IMG/VR virus record: IMGVR_UViG_3300042879_006196
Coordinates: 1-64,000 of that record
Origin: a virus
Length of the DNA: 64,000 nucleotides
Direction: 5' to 3' (one strand)
Positions 15,324 through 23,981 of this stretch are shown here, piece after piece (positions within the stretch are counted from its first letter, which is position 1; each line of letters begins with the position of its first letter). The notes below the pieces were generated by a model. The model was given only the letters and a program-made list of their open reading frames with translations. It searched no databases and was not told the origin of the DNA. A program made the translations under genes and the position numbers.

Positions 15324-15507
15324 TACAGATTGTGTGGAGATAAAAGCGATTAGATATCAGGAGAGAAAACAGGTATGTGATCAGGTGAGAAATCAGGTGG
15401 GGAATGAGGTGAGGAATGAGGTGTGGCATCAGGTAGAGTATCAGGTGTGGGCAAAGGTGTGGTGGTCAGGTGAGGGGAATCACTTGAGTGATCGGATTTT
15501 CAAATGA
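15316..15507 (+). CDS. Array 1 unit 6 (TTG start)
   Basis: 63 aa; regular QVRNQVGNEVRNEV tract; ends in a divergent SDRIFK. Confidence 0.72.
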   Translation: MINTDCVEIKAIRYQERKQVCDQVRNQVGNEVRNEVWHQVEYQVWAKVWWSGEGNHLSDRIFK

Positions 15508-15653
15508 TTAATACAGATTGTTTAAAGGTGAAGGTTGAAGATCAGGTGCAGAATCAGGTGTATAATCTCCTAAGGATTCATGTGAAGCTCCAGTTGGACT
15601 ATCAGGTGTGGGATCGTTTGTTTTGGGAAATGCGGTGGAAGGTGTTCAAATGA
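15504..15653 (+). CDS. Array 1 unit 7
   Basis: 49 aa, MINTDCLKVKVEDQV start, ends WKVFK. Confidence 0.72.
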   Translation: MINTDCLKVKVEDQVQNQVYNLLRIHVKLQLDYQVWDRLFWEMRWKVFK

Positions 15654-15790
15654 TTAATACAGATTGTGTGGAGATATTTGAGATTGAAAGTAAGGCGTAT
15701 GATCAGGTTATGGAACTGGTCTATTATCAGGTTTGGGAACAGGGGTGGTCGAGGGTAAGAGTGTATATGTGTCGTGAGGTGTTCAGATGA
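15650..15790 (+). CDS. Array 1 unit 8
   Basis: 46 aa, ends CREVFR; few regular repeats. Confidence 0.72.
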   Translation: MINTDCVEIFEIESKAYDQVMELVYYQVWEQGWSRVRVYMCREVFR

Positions 15791-15951
15791 TTAATACAGA
15801 TTGTGTGGAGATATTTAACATTAAAGATCGAGTGGGGGAGCAGGTGATATTTGAGGTGAGGATTAAGGTGGTGGATAAGGTGTTGTGGAAGGTGTATGAT
15901 TGGGCGAGGGATCAGGTAAAGGGTAAGGTAAGAGTGAAGGTGTTCAGATGA
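15787..15951 (+). CDS. Array 1 unit 9
   Basis: 54 aa, MINTDCVEIFNIKDRV start, ends VKVFR. Confidence 0.72.
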   Translation: MINTDCVEIFNIKDRVGEQVIFEVRIKVVDKVLWKVYDWARDQVKGKVRVKVFR

Positions 15952-16106
15952 TTAATACAGATTGTGTGGAAGTGAAGAATCAGGTGAAGAATCAAATGAG
16001 GAATCATGTACAGTATCATGTGCAGACTCAGGTGTATGAAAAGGTAGATTATCAGGTGTGGGATAAGGTGTGGTATCTAATGAGGAATAAGGTGATAAAT
16101 GATTGA
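15948..16106 (+). CDS. Array 1 unit 10
   Basis: 52 aa, ends NKVIND with a TGA stop; near copy of the unit at 25724. Confidence 0.72.
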   Translation: MINTDCVEVKNQVKNQMRNHVQYHVQTQVYEKVDYQVWDKVWYLMRNKVIND

Positions 16107-16287
16107 TATAGATTGTGTGGAGATATTTGAGATTAGAGATCGGGTGAAAAATCAGGTGGTGGATAAGGTGTTGTGGAAGGTGTGGTATCTGGCGAGGAAT
16201 CAGGTGAGGGGTCAGGTGTATCTAAAGGTGTGGGATAAGGTGTGTGATCAAGTTGTGTGTCAGGTGTGGCTTAAGGTGCTCAAATGA
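16099..16287 (+). CDS. Array 1 unit 11
   Basis: 62 aa, variant start MIDIDCVEIF; ends VLK. Confidence 0.72.
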   Translation: MIDIDCVEIFEIRDRVKNQVVDKVLWKVWYLARNQVRGQVYLKVWDKVCDQVVCQVWLKVLK

Positions 16288-16502
16288 TTAATACAGATTG
16301 TATGGTAGTGAAGAATCAGGTGAAGAATCAGGTGTTGGATCAGGTGAGTTATCAGGTGTGGGATCAGGTGCTGTATCAGATGTGGCATCAGGTGTATCAT
16401 CACGTGAGGGATCAGGTGTGGTATCAAGTGGAGGATCAGGTGTATGATAAGGTGTGGCATCCTGTGAAATATCGGGTAAAGGGTCAGGTGTTCGATGATT
16501 AA
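16284..16502 (+). CDS. Array 1 unit 12
   Basis: 72 aa, one of the most regular tetrad tracts (DQVSYQVWDQVLYQ); ends VFDD. Confidence 0.78.
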   Translation: MINTDCMVVKNQVKNQVLDQVSYQVWDQVLYQMWHQVYHHVRDQVWYQVEDQVYDKVWHPVKYRVKGQVFDD

Positions 16503-16578
16503 TACAGATTGTTTGAAGGTGAAACATCAATTTAAGAAAGTGGAATCTCAGGTGTGGGATCAGGTGATAGATGATTAA
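16495..16578 (+). CDS. Array 1 unit 13 (short)
   Basis: 27 aa, MINTDCLKVKHQ to QVIDD; a contracted unit. Confidence 0.6.
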   Translation: MINTDCLKVKHQFKKVESQVWDQVIDD

Positions 16579-16729
16579 TACAGATTGTGTTGGAGTAAAT
16601 CATAAAGTATTTTTTGAGAATGTGTCCTTTGAATTGTGGCATCAGACGAGGAATAATCTAAGGTGGCAGGTGAGGAACCAGGTGTGGTTTAAGGTGTATC
16701 TTCAGGTATGGCATAAGGTGTTCAGATGA
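16571..16729 (+). CDS. Array 1 unit 14
   Basis: 52 aa, MINTDCVGVNHKVFF start, ends HKVFR. Confidence 0.72.
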   Translation: MINTDCVGVNHKVFFENVSFELWHQTRNNLRWQVRNQVWFKVYLQVWHKVFR

Positions 16730-16845
16730 TTAATACAGATTGTGTGGAGATATTTGAGAATCGAAATCAGGTGATAACTCAGTTGAGTGATCAGGTGAGT
16801 TCGAATCTGGTGCATAGTCAGGTGTGGTTTAAGGTGTTCAGATGA
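16726..16845 (+). CDS. Array 1 unit 15 (short)
   Basis: 39 aa, ends FKVFR. Confidence 0.68.
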   Translation: MINTDCVEIFENRNQVITQLSDQVSSNLVHSQVWFKVFR

Positions 16846-17018
16846 TTAATACAGATTGTGTGGAGATATTTGAGAATCTAAATCGGGTAGAGGGTAAGGT
16901 GAGGCATCAGGCAAGAGATCAGGTGAGTAATCATGTGTGGTATAAGTTGCGGGATAAGGTGTGGTGGGAGATGTGGTGCTACGTAAGAGTGAAGGCGTGG
17001 AGGAAAATGTTCGAATGA
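16842..17018 (+). CDS. Array 1 unit 16
   Basis: 58 aa, ends RKMFE. Confidence 0.72.
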   Translation: MINTDCVEIFENLNRVEGKVRHQARDQVSNHVWYKLRDKVWWEMWCYVRVKAWRKMFE

Positions 17019-17194
17019 TTAATACAGATTGTGTGGAGATGTATGATAATATTGAGTTATGGTGGAAGGTGACAGATAAAGTGTATGCTGTGGCGAGGAG
17101 TCAGGTGCAGAATCAGGTATTGTTTCATACAAAGACTCATCCTAAGGTGAAACTGAAGGTGAAAGATCAGGTATATTATGAGGTGCTCAGATGA
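17015..17194 (+). CDS. Array 1 unit 17
   Basis: 59 aa, MINTDCVEMYDNIELW start, ends YEVLR. Confidence 0.72.
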   Translation: MINTDCVEMYDNIELWWKVTDKVYAVARSQVQNQVLFHTKTHPKVKLKVKDQVYYEVLR

Positions 17195-17394
17195 TTAATA
17201 CAGATTGTGTGGAGATATTTGAGATTGAAGATCAGGGTTGGGATCAGGTGAGTGATCAGGTGAGTGATCAGGTGGAGTATCAGGTGTGGGAGCAGGTGTG
17301 GTGGAAGGTGTGGGATCAGGTGTGGTATCAGGTGTGGTATCAGGTGTGGTATCTGGCGTGGGATAAGGCGTGGGATGAGGTGATAAATGATTAA
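17191..17394 (+). CDS. Array 1 unit 18
   Basis: 67 aa, very regular (DQVSDQVSDQVEYQVW); ends VIND. Confidence 0.78.
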   Translation: MINTDCVEIFEIEDQGWDQVSDQVSDQVEYQVWEQVWWKVWDQVWYQVWYQVWYLAWDKAWDEVIND

Positions 17395-17551
17395 TACAGA
17401 TTGTGTGGAGATGTATGAGATTGAAAATCAGGTGTGGGATCAGGTGAGTGATCAGGTGGAGCATCAAGTGTGGTATCAAGTGGAGCATCCTTTGTATGCT
17501 CAGGCGAGGGATCAAGTGATGAACCAGGTGTGGCTCAAGGTGTTCAGATGA
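17387..17551 (+). CDS. Array 1 unit 19
   Basis: 54 aa, shares its first 25 residues closely with unit 18; ends LKVFR. Confidence 0.75.
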   Translation: MINTDCVEMYEIENQVWDQVSDQVEHQVWYQVEHPLYAQARDQVMNQVWLKVFR

Positions 17552-17712
17552 TTAATACAGATTGTGTTGAGATATTTGAGATTGAAGATCAGGCGTTGGA
17601 TCAGGTGAGTGATCAGGTGGAGTGGGAGGTGTGGCATCATGTGGAATATAAGGTGTGGTATAATGTGAGTAATCAGGTGAAAAACCCAGTGTGGTTTAAG
17701 GTGTTCGTATGA
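17548..17712 (+). CDS. Array 1 unit 20
   Basis: 54 aa, ends KNPVWFKVFV; its end is duplicated in unit 21. Confidence 0.75.
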   Translation: MINTDCVEIFEIEDQALDQVSDQVEWEVWHHVEYKVWYNVSNQVKNPVWFKVFV

Positions 17713-17864
17713 TTAATACAGATTGTGTGGATGTGAAGGTTGAGGATCAGATTTGGCGTCAGGTGAGTTATCAGGTGGAGTGGGATACGCGGCATCATGT
17801 GGAGGTGTGGTATAATGTGAGTAAGCAGGTGAAAAACCCAGTGTGGTTTAAGGTGTTCGTATGA
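17709..17864 (+). CDS. Array 1 unit 21
   Basis: 51 aa, ends KNPVWFKVFV as unit 20. Confidence 0.75.
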   Translation: MINTDCVDVKVEDQIWRQVSYQVEWDTRHHVEVWYNVSKQVKNPVWFKVFV

Positions 17865-18082
17865 TTAATACAGATTGTGTGGGTGTGAAGGTTGAGGATC
17901 AGATTTGGTGTCAAGTGGAAAATCAGGTGGAGTGTCAGTTGTCGTACTGGGTATGTGATGAGGTGAGATTTGATGCGGTTGATACAGTTTGGCATGAAGT
18001 GGGGTATAAGTTGTATGATCACATGGTTTTTCCAGGTTTAACATTACCCGATTATACTGGATATGATTCAAAAAAAAGATGA
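17861..18082 (+). CDS. Array 1 unit 22 (last)
   Basis: 73 aa. Repeats degenerate in the second half. The C-terminus (VFPGLTLPDYTGYDSKKR) is encoded by the rIIA promoter and the first codons of rIIA, a 20-nt overlap. Confidence 0.7.
   Translation: MINTDCVGVKVEDQIWCQVENQVECQLSYWVCDEVRFDAVDTVWHEVGYKLYDHMVFPGLTLPDYTGYDSKKR
18027..18058 (+). promoter_or_regulatory. Class A promoter for rIIA-like gene
   Basis: TTTTTCCAGGTTTAACA, TATACT 18053-18058, 4 nt before ATG 18063. Confidence 0.85.
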
Positions 18083-20204
18083 CTTTGTAATCGACATGAA
18101 TTCCTCATTTGCACAACGAAAGTTCTCAGTTAAAACTGAGAATCTTGCTCATTTGTTCGACATAATGAGAAATTACATTTACTCAAACAAAATTCTTGCA
18201 GTTATTAGAGAGTACTCTACAAATGCAATTGATGCAAACATAAAAAATAACTTTGCATCTAGACCAATTTCAATCACATTGCCTACGTACTTCGAACCTA
18301 CATTTTCTGTAAGAGACTATGGCGCAGGTTTGAGCGAAGAAGAAATTTTTGAAATTTATTCTAGTTATGGAGAATCCACTAAAAGAGAAAGCAATGAATA
18401 CATTGGTAATCTTGGTATTGGAAGCAAATCTGGCTTCGCTTATTCTGATTCATTTACCATTACTTCATTCCATAATGGAACAAAAAAAATCTATGAAGCT
18501 TTCATTGATGAATCACAAATTGGTACAATTGCAAAAATTCATGAAGAAAAAAATGACAGTGAAAGCGGATTGTTAATATCTATTTCTGTTAATAAAAATG
18601 ACATCAATTATTTCAAAATTGAAGCAGAAAAGTTTTTCATGTGGTGGGATGTTACACCTGAATTTATTGGTGTCCAACCTGATTTTATGTCTCAATTTTC
18701 AACATACAAAAATGAATATTCTTCTAGTATTTGTCAAATCTTTTCAAAAAGATATTCTGAAACTTCAATTTCAGTTAAAATGGGTAATATTCTTTATCCA
18801 GTTACAAATTTTGATAAAATTGATTGTGATTGGTTGAAAGGTTTGTCTGTTGTCATTAAAGTAGGGCTTGGAGAAGTAAGTCACTCCGCTTCAAGAGAAT
18901 CTCTTGAAATGAATAGTTTAACTGTAGATACAATTAATACATATCTTCAAAAAATAAGAGAGACACTTACAGCACATTTCCTGAAGCAAATTGATGATTG
19001 CAAAACACCTTGGGGCGCAATCATAGAATATCATAATATGTCTTTTTTCGCTCAACAAACGATTGGTAAAAAAATATCTTGGAAAGGTAAAACTCTATCA
19101 ACGCAGTTACCGTCTAGTTTTCAATATTGTTTCTTTGATACATACTACAAAAAATGGAAGAAAAATGTAACTGTTCGATACTCCGCTGGAGACAGTGTGG
19201 CTTTTATTTTGAATGATGGAGGTTTTCCAGCGTCACAAACTAGAGCAAGGCTTCTAGCCGCACGTGATAAACTCAACAAGACAAACCTTTACACAAGTAT
19301 CATTTACATAAAAGGTTCAATCTCAGACACAAATGATTTACTAAAAAGTGACGAATTGATTGGATCAAATTATGTCAAGCTTTCAACGGTATTAGCAATT
19401 CCTACTAAAAATAAAAGTAAAAAAGCTGTTGCTGGAAAGATTCTTGAATGGAATTCCACAACAACATTTCCATACTCTACTTGCTGGGACTCTGTAGATA
19501 TACCAGACAGTGATGAAGAAATGATTTATGTTGAGATTGAAAAATTTGTGCCTGTCATGAGCAATTTTAATAACAGTAGCCGAGCGAGGTTTTATGATCT
19601 TAAAAATTGTTTGAATTTGATTCGTGATGTGGATAATAAAGTTTTCAAAATTTACGGAGTAAAAGCTGGTCAAAAATTACCTAAAAATTTTATTAGTCTG
19701 CATGATTACATGGAAAGGATGATTGTAAAATTCATTAAAACAGACGATTTTGTTGATAGTTATGTTCAACATGCAATTAGTCAAGTTAATTTAAGAACAT
19801 CATTCTTGAGTAGTGCAAGAACTCTAATGCAAACATTTGATACTGATATAATGAACAAATTCAATGATGTAAAATGCGAAAAGCTCAAGGCAATGTTTTA
19901 CTTTACTAAGCCTATGATGAATAAATTTTATCATCTTTTGACGAACATAAAAAACATTTCATTTCATTTTCCTAAAATAACCACTGCCTTGTCAGAGTTG
20001 GATGATTTGAAAGACAAAAGATTACAAGTTTGGAATCAAAACAAAAATTATTGTTTGGAAAATTATCCAATGATTGAATTTCATTATTCTCCAAACACTA
20101 TGGCTTTGACAAAAATGTTTGAATATGTAAATTCAATTCACGCAACACAAAACACTGAGAGGCACAAAAAGCCAATCAAAATTTCATCAAAAATTAATGT
20201 TTGA
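18063..20204 (+). CDS. rIIA: rIIA-like protein with GHKL ATPase domain
   Basis: 713 aa, about the size of T4 rIIA (725). N-terminal GHKL ATP-binding elements: REYSTNAIDA (E/N box, about residue 54), VRDYGAGLS (G1, about 86) and YIGNLGIGSKSGF (G2, about 119). The rest matches phage rIIA-type layout without recognised catalytic motifs. In T4, rIIA/rIIB are membrane-associated and affect lysis inhibition and Rex exclusion. The gene sits between arrays 1 and 2. Confidence 0.9.
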   Translation: MIQKKDDFVIDMNSSFAQRKFSVKTENLAHLFDIMRNYIYSNKILAVIREYSTNAIDANIKNNFASRPISITLPTYFEPTFSVRDYGAGLSEEEIFEIYSSYGESTKRESNEYIGNLGIGSKSGFAYSDSFTITSFHNGTKKIYEAFIDESQIGTIAKIHEEKNDSESGLLISISVNKNDINYFKIEAEKFFMWWDVTPEFIGVQPDFMSQFSTYKNEYSSSICQIFSKRYSETSISVKMGNILYPVTNFDKIDCDWLKGLSVVIKVGLGEVSHSASRESLEMNSLTVDTINTYLQKIRETLTAHFLKQIDDCKTPWGAIIEYHNMSFFAQQTIGKKISWKGKTLSTQLPSSFQYCFFDTYYKKWKKNVTVRYSAGDSVAFILNDGGFPASQTRARLLAARDKLNKTNLYTSIIYIKGSISDTNDLLKSDELIGSNYVKLSTVLAIPTKNKSKKAVAGKILEWNSTTTFPYSTCWDSVDIPDSDEEMIYVEIEKFVPVMSNFNNSSRARFYDLKNCLNLIRDVDNKVFKIYGVKAGQKLPKNFISLHDYMERMIVKFIKTDDFVDSYVQHAISQVNLRTSFLSSARTLMQTFDTDIMNKFNDVKCEKLKAMFYFTKPMMNKFYHLLTNIKNISFHFPKITTALSELDDLKDKRLQVWNQNKNYCLENYPMIEFHYSPNTMALTKMFEYVNSIHATQNTERHKKPIKISSKINV

Positions 20205-20238
20205 ATGACTTAGTTACCAACATGCAGAAAATTTAATC

Positions 20239-20364
20239 ATGAAGTTTTTCAATAAATTCTTCTCACTGATTCAGATTGTGTGCATGTTGGTAATTTTGCC
20301 TTTTGCATTCTTTTACTTAACTATTTTAGATTTTTTGGATTACCAAAAATCAAAAAAAATGTAA
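20239..20364 (+). CDS. Tiny membrane protein, 41 aa
   Basis: MKFFNKFFSLIQIVCMLV followed by ILPFAFFYLTIL, one or two membrane passes, basic end. Contains the CAGATTGTGT 10-mer inside the helix-coding part. Follows rIIA by 34 nt. Confidence 0.55.
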   Translation: MKFFNKFFSLIQIVCMLVILPFAFFYLTILDFLDYQKSKKM

Positions 20365-20437
20365 CTATTCTTGAATAGTTATCGTAAATAAAATTGTATT
20401 ATAGATTGAATCTTTTATAGAATTAGTGTGTAATACA

Positions 20438-20470
20438 TTTTTTCCAGGTTTAACAAAACAGGATTATAAT
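20438..20470 (+). promoter_or_regulatory. Class A promoter
   Basis: TTTTTTCCAGGTTTAACA, TATAAT 20465-20470, 4 nt before ATG 20475. Confidence 0.85.
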
Positions 20471-20474
20471 TAAC

Positions 20475-21569
20475 ATGGTTGAACAATTAACACAAGAACA
20501 AATAGACAGTTTTCCACGATTCAGAGATAAGTGGACAAACATCGGACGATCCACTGGCAGAGCTGACCTTTCAGTTGTAAAGCCAATTATCAACAAAATT
20601 TATGAGCAGAAAGATCTTGAAGCTCCAAAGTACTTCTTCCATTTTGGCAATCCGATGGATATGCTCAATGGACGAGTGATTTGCAGAATGCTCAACAGTT
20701 TTGATCCAAAAAATTATCAGAAAGATACAATCAATCTTGATAATGACTTCATGCGTATCTTTGATATGACCTATCAAATGTATTCTGAACAATTCGATTT
20801 GAAATCTGCACATGGTGTGGATTGGAGCGAAGACATCAAGCTTGGAATGCTTTCACATTGCCAAAATCTTTTGAAGTCTAAAAACATGCTTGCATACAGA
20901 AAAGAACTGGAAACTGATGTTCTTTATGGCAACCATGAAGCACACAATCTGGCTTACTACGAATTCTGGGACGAATGGTTCAAATTTGACTTCTTAAAGC
21001 CAATGCATGCATTTTTTGAACTCGCTAACCATCTTGGATGGTGGTGTGCTGAAAAAGAAGTGGCATATTTGTCAGACAAACCTGATGAAGTGCACGTGGA
21101 TGAACTAGGTAGACTTCACAACACCGCAGGACCAGCTGTCAAATACAGAGATGAATTCTCAATCTACTGCATCGAAAGCCATAGCGTTCCTGCCCACGTG
21201 GTAGAGGCACCAGACACAATTACAGTTGAAGAAATTGATTCTCAAACAAACGCTGAAGTTAGAAGAATTTTTATGACACAATTTGGATTCGAAAGATATT
21301 TCCAAGAAGCAAATTGTCAAATTATTGACCAGGATTTTACTGTTGTTGATTATAACAAACAAGAATCTATGCCAAGAATGCTCGTAAAAACTAAATTTGA
21401 TGATGTGTATTTGATCGGAACTGATGGCTCCACAAATCGTGTTTACTACATGCCAATTGGTAATGTAACCACAATCAAAGAAAGATTGGGTGTGAACATC
21501 AAAACCTGTAAGCAAGCACATGAAATCATTTCAGGTGTGAAAGAATCAAATATCATTTCGCAAAGCTAA
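20475..21569 (+). CDS. DUF6745-like protein
   Basis: 364 aa. The core around residues 180-270 fits DUF6745: GWWCAEKEVAYLSDKP, HVDELGRLHNTAGPAV, YCIESHSVPAHVVEAPD and ITVEEIDSQTNAEVRRIF. Function unknown. Its 31-bp downstream spacing to the next gene and a separate TATAAT there suggest a two-gene unit. Confidence 0.75.
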   Translation: MVEQLTQEQIDSFPRFRDKWTNIGRSTGRADLSVVKPIINKIYEQKDLEAPKYFFHFGNPMDMLNGRVICRMLNSFDPKNYQKDTINLDNDFMRIFDMTYQMYSEQFDLKSAHGVDWSEDIKLGMLSHCQNLLKSKNMLAYRKELETDVLYGNHEAHNLAYYEFWDEWFKFDFLKPMHAFFELANHLGWWCAEKEVAYLSDKPDEVHVDELGRLHNTAGPAVKYRDEFSIYCIESHSVPAHVVEAPDTITVEEIDSQTNAEVRRIFMTQFGFERYFQEANCQIIDQDFTVVDYNKQESMPRMLVKTKFDDVYLIGTDGSTNRVYYMPIGNVTTIKERLGVNIKTCKQAHEIISGVKESNIISQS

Positions 21570-21573
21570 TATG

Positions 21574-21579
21574 TATAAT
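21574..21579 (+). promoter_or_regulatory. TATAAT with leader and Shine-Dalgarno
   Basis: TATAAT 21574-21579, then AACAAGGATAAA before ATG 21600: a leadered start using AAGGA, unlike class A starts. Confidence 0.5.
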
Positions 21580-21599
21580 AAATAACAAGGATAAAAAAA

Positions 21600-22037
21600 A
21601 TGACAAAAACCATTAAAAAAACCAAAGCTCAGAATAACCTTTCTGAAATTCAACAATTCGCCACTAAATCTAGCAACGATTGTCGCATCATTGACAAAAT
21701 TGAAGTGGGGCAGTGCGTGAGACAAGGGGATGTTTACATCACCCGAATCGAAAACTTCTCGAAAGTGGGATGCACTAAAGCAGGGCAAAAACTTGCTCCT
21801 GGTGACACCCCTGGCTCAAGACATTTTGTAGATGCACACGTTACTACTTGGCAAAATGAAAACACTGGAAAAGTTGTGCGAAATGAAGTGGGATTCACAT
21901 GTAAAGGATTGCTCCTTGAATGCGATAGAAGCTTCAAGGTCACACACCCTGAACATGCCCATTTCTATCTCCCTGCTGGCTCTTATGAAGTGAGCTATCA
22001 AGTTAACACCAAAGAAATGGCTAGAGTACTTGATTAA
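21600..22037 (+). CDS. Hypothetical protein, 145 aa
   Basis: Not recognised by family name. Lysine-rich N-terminus, then VRQGDVYITRIENF near residue 40, PGSRHFVDAH near 78 and HPEHAHFYLPAGSYEVSYQ near 120; probably a compact beta fold. Higher GC than neighbours. Has its own Shine-Dalgarno and a strong terminator. Confidence 0.7.
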   Translation: MTKTIKKTKAQNNLSEIQQFATKSSNDCRIIDKIEVGQCVRQGDVYITRIENFSKVGCTKAGQKLAPGDTPGSRHFVDAHVTTWQNENTGKVVRNEVGFTCKGLLLECDRSFKVTHPEHAHFYLPAGSYEVSYQVNTKEMARVLD

Positions 22038-22080
22038 AATCTAAAAACAACACACTCACATCTTTTCCAAAAACACCGAA

Positions 22081-22104
22081 GAGGACAATTCAAATATTGT
22101 CCTC
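22081..22104 (+). terminator. Intrinsic terminator
   Basis: GAGGACAAT/ATTGTCCTC perfect 9-bp stem, 6-nt loop, followed by TTTATTTTT. Confidence 0.9.
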
Positions 22105-22127
22105 TTTATTTTTCAATTTTTGCCCGA

Positions 22128-22160
22128 TTTTTTCCAGATTTAACAATTATTATTTATATT
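22128..22160 (+). promoter_or_regulatory. Class A promoter of array 2
   Basis: TTTTTTCCAGATTTAACA, TATATT 22155-22160, 4 nt before the ATG of the first array-2 unit. Confidence 0.85.
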
Positions 22161-22164
22161 AAAA

Positions 22165-22317
22165 ATGATCAACACAGATTGTGCGGAAGTAAATGAAAAA
22201 GTGAATCCTATACAGCATCATGCAATTAATCAAGTACAGTATGAATTGGAGATTGAAGTTTGGGATATGGTAAAATGTAAGGTATCAGGTGAGGTAAGTT
22301 GTCAGGTGTTCGATTGA
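22165..22317 (+). CDS. Array 2 unit 1
   Basis: 50 aa, MINTDCAEVNEKV start, degenerate repeats, leaderless; ends QVFD. Confidence 0.75.
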   Translation: MINTDCAEVNEKVNPIQHHAINQVQYELEIEVWDMVKCKVSGEVSCQVFD

Positions 22318-22469
22318 TTAATACAGATTGTGTGAAAGTGGAACATCCAGTGTGGACTCAAGTGCGAGATCAGCTGTTCTCTCAGGTGCAGTGGAAGGTG
22401 TGCCATAACGTGCTGACTCAGGTGGAGTGGAAGATGCATGATCAGGTGTGGTGGAAGGTGTTCGATTGA
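22314..22469 (+). CDS. Array 2 unit 2 (TTG start)
   Basis: 51 aa, ends KVFD; TTGA overlap. Confidence 0.72.
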   Translation: MINTDCVKVEHPVWTQVRDQLFSQVQWKVCHNVLTQVEWKMHDQVWWKVFD

Positions 22470-22618
22470 TTAATACAGATTGTGTTAAGGTGTGGGAGAA
22501 AAAGGATAAGGTGAGGGGTCAGGTGTGTTATCAAGTGATGGGTCAGGTAGAAGATCAGGTGCATGGTCCTTTGTTTCGGGAAATGTGGTGGCAGGTGTGG
22601 TTTGAGGTTTTCAAATGA
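22466..22618 (+). CDS. Array 2 unit 3 (TTG start)
   Basis: 50 aa, ends EVFK. Confidence 0.72.
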   Translation: MINTDCVKVWEKKDKVRGQVCYQVMGQVEDQVHGPLFREMWWQVWFEVFK

Positions 22619-22794
22619 TAAATACAGATTGTGTGAAGGTGAGGGAGAAAAAGATTCAGGAGTGCGATCAGGTGTATGAGCAGGTGTATGAGCAGGTGTA
22701 TTGTCAGGTGAGTAATCATGTGGAGTATCAGGTGTGGGAGCAGGTGTGGTGCAAGGTATGTAAAAAAGTGTGGTTTAAGGTCTATAATGATTAA
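22615..22794 (+). CDS. Array 2 unit 4
   Basis: 59 aa; regular DQVYEQVYEQVYCQV tract; ends VYND. Confidence 0.75.
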   Translation: MINTDCVKVREKKIQECDQVYEQVYEQVYCQVSNHVEYQVWEQVWCKVCKKVWFKVYND

Positions 22795-22963
22795 TACAGA
22801 TTGTGTGGAGGTGAGGGAGAAAAAGAATCAGGCGACTGAGCAGGTGTATGAGCAGGTGTGTGAGCAGGTGGGGTGGAATGTGGAGTATCAGGTGTGGGAG
22901 CAGGTAGAAGATCAGGTGTGGGATCGTTTGTTTTGGTACTCGCGCTTTGAGGTGTTCAAATGA
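22787..22963 (+). CDS. Array 2 unit 5
   Basis: 58 aa, EQVYEQVCEQV tract, ends FEVFK. Confidence 0.75.
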   Translation: MINTDCVEVREKKNQATEQVYEQVCEQVGWNVEYQVWEQVEDQVWDRLFWYSRFEVFK

Positions 22964-23148
22964 TTAATACAGATTGTGTGGTGAAGAAGCAGGTGTGGGA
23001 GTATGTAGAAAGTCAGGTGTTGTGGAAGGTGTATGATTGGGTGAGTGAGCAGGTGAATTGGCAAGTGGAGATTCAGTTGTGGGATAAGCTGTTTGCTCAG
23101 GAAAGACATCAGGTACGGCATCAGGTAAAAGTGAAGGTGTTCAAATGA
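22960..23148 (+). CDS. Array 2 unit 6
   Basis: 62 aa, MINTDCVVKKQVWEYV start, ends VKVFK. Confidence 0.75.
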   Translation: MINTDCVVKKQVWEYVESQVLWKVYDWVSEQVNWQVEIQLWDKLFAQERHQVRHQVKVKVFK

Positions 23149-23288
23149 TTAATACAGATTGTGTGGAAGTTGAAAGCCATGTGAAGAATCAGGGGTTTGA
23201 TCAGGTGTGGAATCAGGTGGAACTTCAGGTGTGGGGTCAGGTGTGGGATTATTTGTGGTGGAAGGTGTGGCTTGAGGTGTTCGAATGA
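23145..23288 (+). CDS. Array 2 unit 7
   Basis: 47 aa, ends LEVFE. Confidence 0.72.
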   Translation: MINTDCVEVESHVKNQGFDQVWNQVELQVWGQVWDYLWWKVWLEVFE

Positions 23289-23461
23289 TTAATACAGATT
23301 GTGTGTATGATTGGGTGAGTGGTGATTGGGTGAGTGATCAGGTGGAGCTTCATGTGAGGAATCAAGTGCGGGGTCAGGTGTGGGGTCAGGTGTGGGATAA
23401 GGTGCGGGATCAGGTGGAGTATCAGGTGTGGGAGCAGGTGTGGTTTGAGGTGCTCAGATGA
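23285..23461 (+). CDS. Array 2 unit 8
   Basis: 58 aa, GQVWGQVWDKVRDQV tract, ends FEVLR. Confidence 0.75.
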   Translation: MINTDCVYDWVSGDWVSDQVELHVRNQVRGQVWGQVWDKVRDQVEYQVWEQVWFEVLR

Positions 23462-23634
23462 TTAATACAGATTGTGTGGAAGATCAGGTGGAGTATCAGG
23501 TGGAGTATCAGGTGGAGCTTCAGAAGTGGGGTCAGGTGTGGGATGAGGTGTGGTGGAAGGTGTGGCTTGAGGTAAGTGATCAAGTAAGGGATCAGGTGTT
23601 TTATAAGGTGTGGTTTGAGGTGTTCTATGATTAA
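23458..23634 (+). CDS. Array 2 unit 9
   Basis: 58 aa, DQVEYQVEYQVELQ tract, ends EVFYD. Confidence 0.75.
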   Translation: MINTDCVEDQVEYQVEYQVELQKWGQVWDEVWWKVWLEVSDQVRDQVFYKVWFEVFYD

Positions 23635-23818
23635 TACAGATTATGTGGTAAATAAGCAGGTGTGGTGGCATGCAGAAGATCAGGTGTTTTCGAATATGCG
23701 TGATTGGGTGTGGTGGCATGTAGAAGATCAGGTGTATGATCAGGTAAGGATATTGGTGCAGATTCATGTGTGGGATCAGGTGGGGGGTCAGGTGTATGAC
23801 CAGGTGTTCTATGATTAA
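23627..23818 (+). CDS. Array 2 unit 10
   Basis: 63 aa, Cys of the motif replaced (MINTDYVV), ends QVFYD. Confidence 0.75.
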   Translation: MINTDYVVNKQVWWHAEDQVFSNMRDWVWWHVEDQVYDQVRILVQIHVWDQVGGQVYDQVFYD

Positions 23819-23981
23819 TACAGATTGTGTGAAGGTAAAGAAGCAGGTGTGGGAGCATGTAGAAAATCAGGTGTGGTTTGAGGTGTATGATTGGGTGAGT
23901 GAGCAGGTGAATTGGCAAGTGGAGATTCAGTTGTGGGATGAGGTGTTGTATCAGGTGTTGTGGATTAAGGTGTTTAGATGA
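23811..23981 (+). CDS. Array 2 unit 11
   Basis: 56 aa, shares VSEQVNWQVEIQLWD with unit 6; ends IKVFR. Confidence 0.75.
   Translation: MINTDCVKVKKQVWEHVENQVWFEVYDWVSEQVNWQVEIQLWDEVLYQVLWIKVFR

Larger units (their letters stand above)
14479..18082 (+). repeat. MINTDCV mini-gene array 1 (22 units)
   Basis: Head-to-tail mini-genes with no spacers. Each starts ATGATTAATACAGATTGTGTG (shown in part: MINTDCV) and continues with 12-nt repeats such as GATCAGGTGTGG, which read D-Q-V-W. Stops and starts overlap by ATGA (4 nt) or ATGATTAA/TTGATTAA (8 nt). The + strand is rich in G and T. No internal promoter until 18027. Confidence 0.9.
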
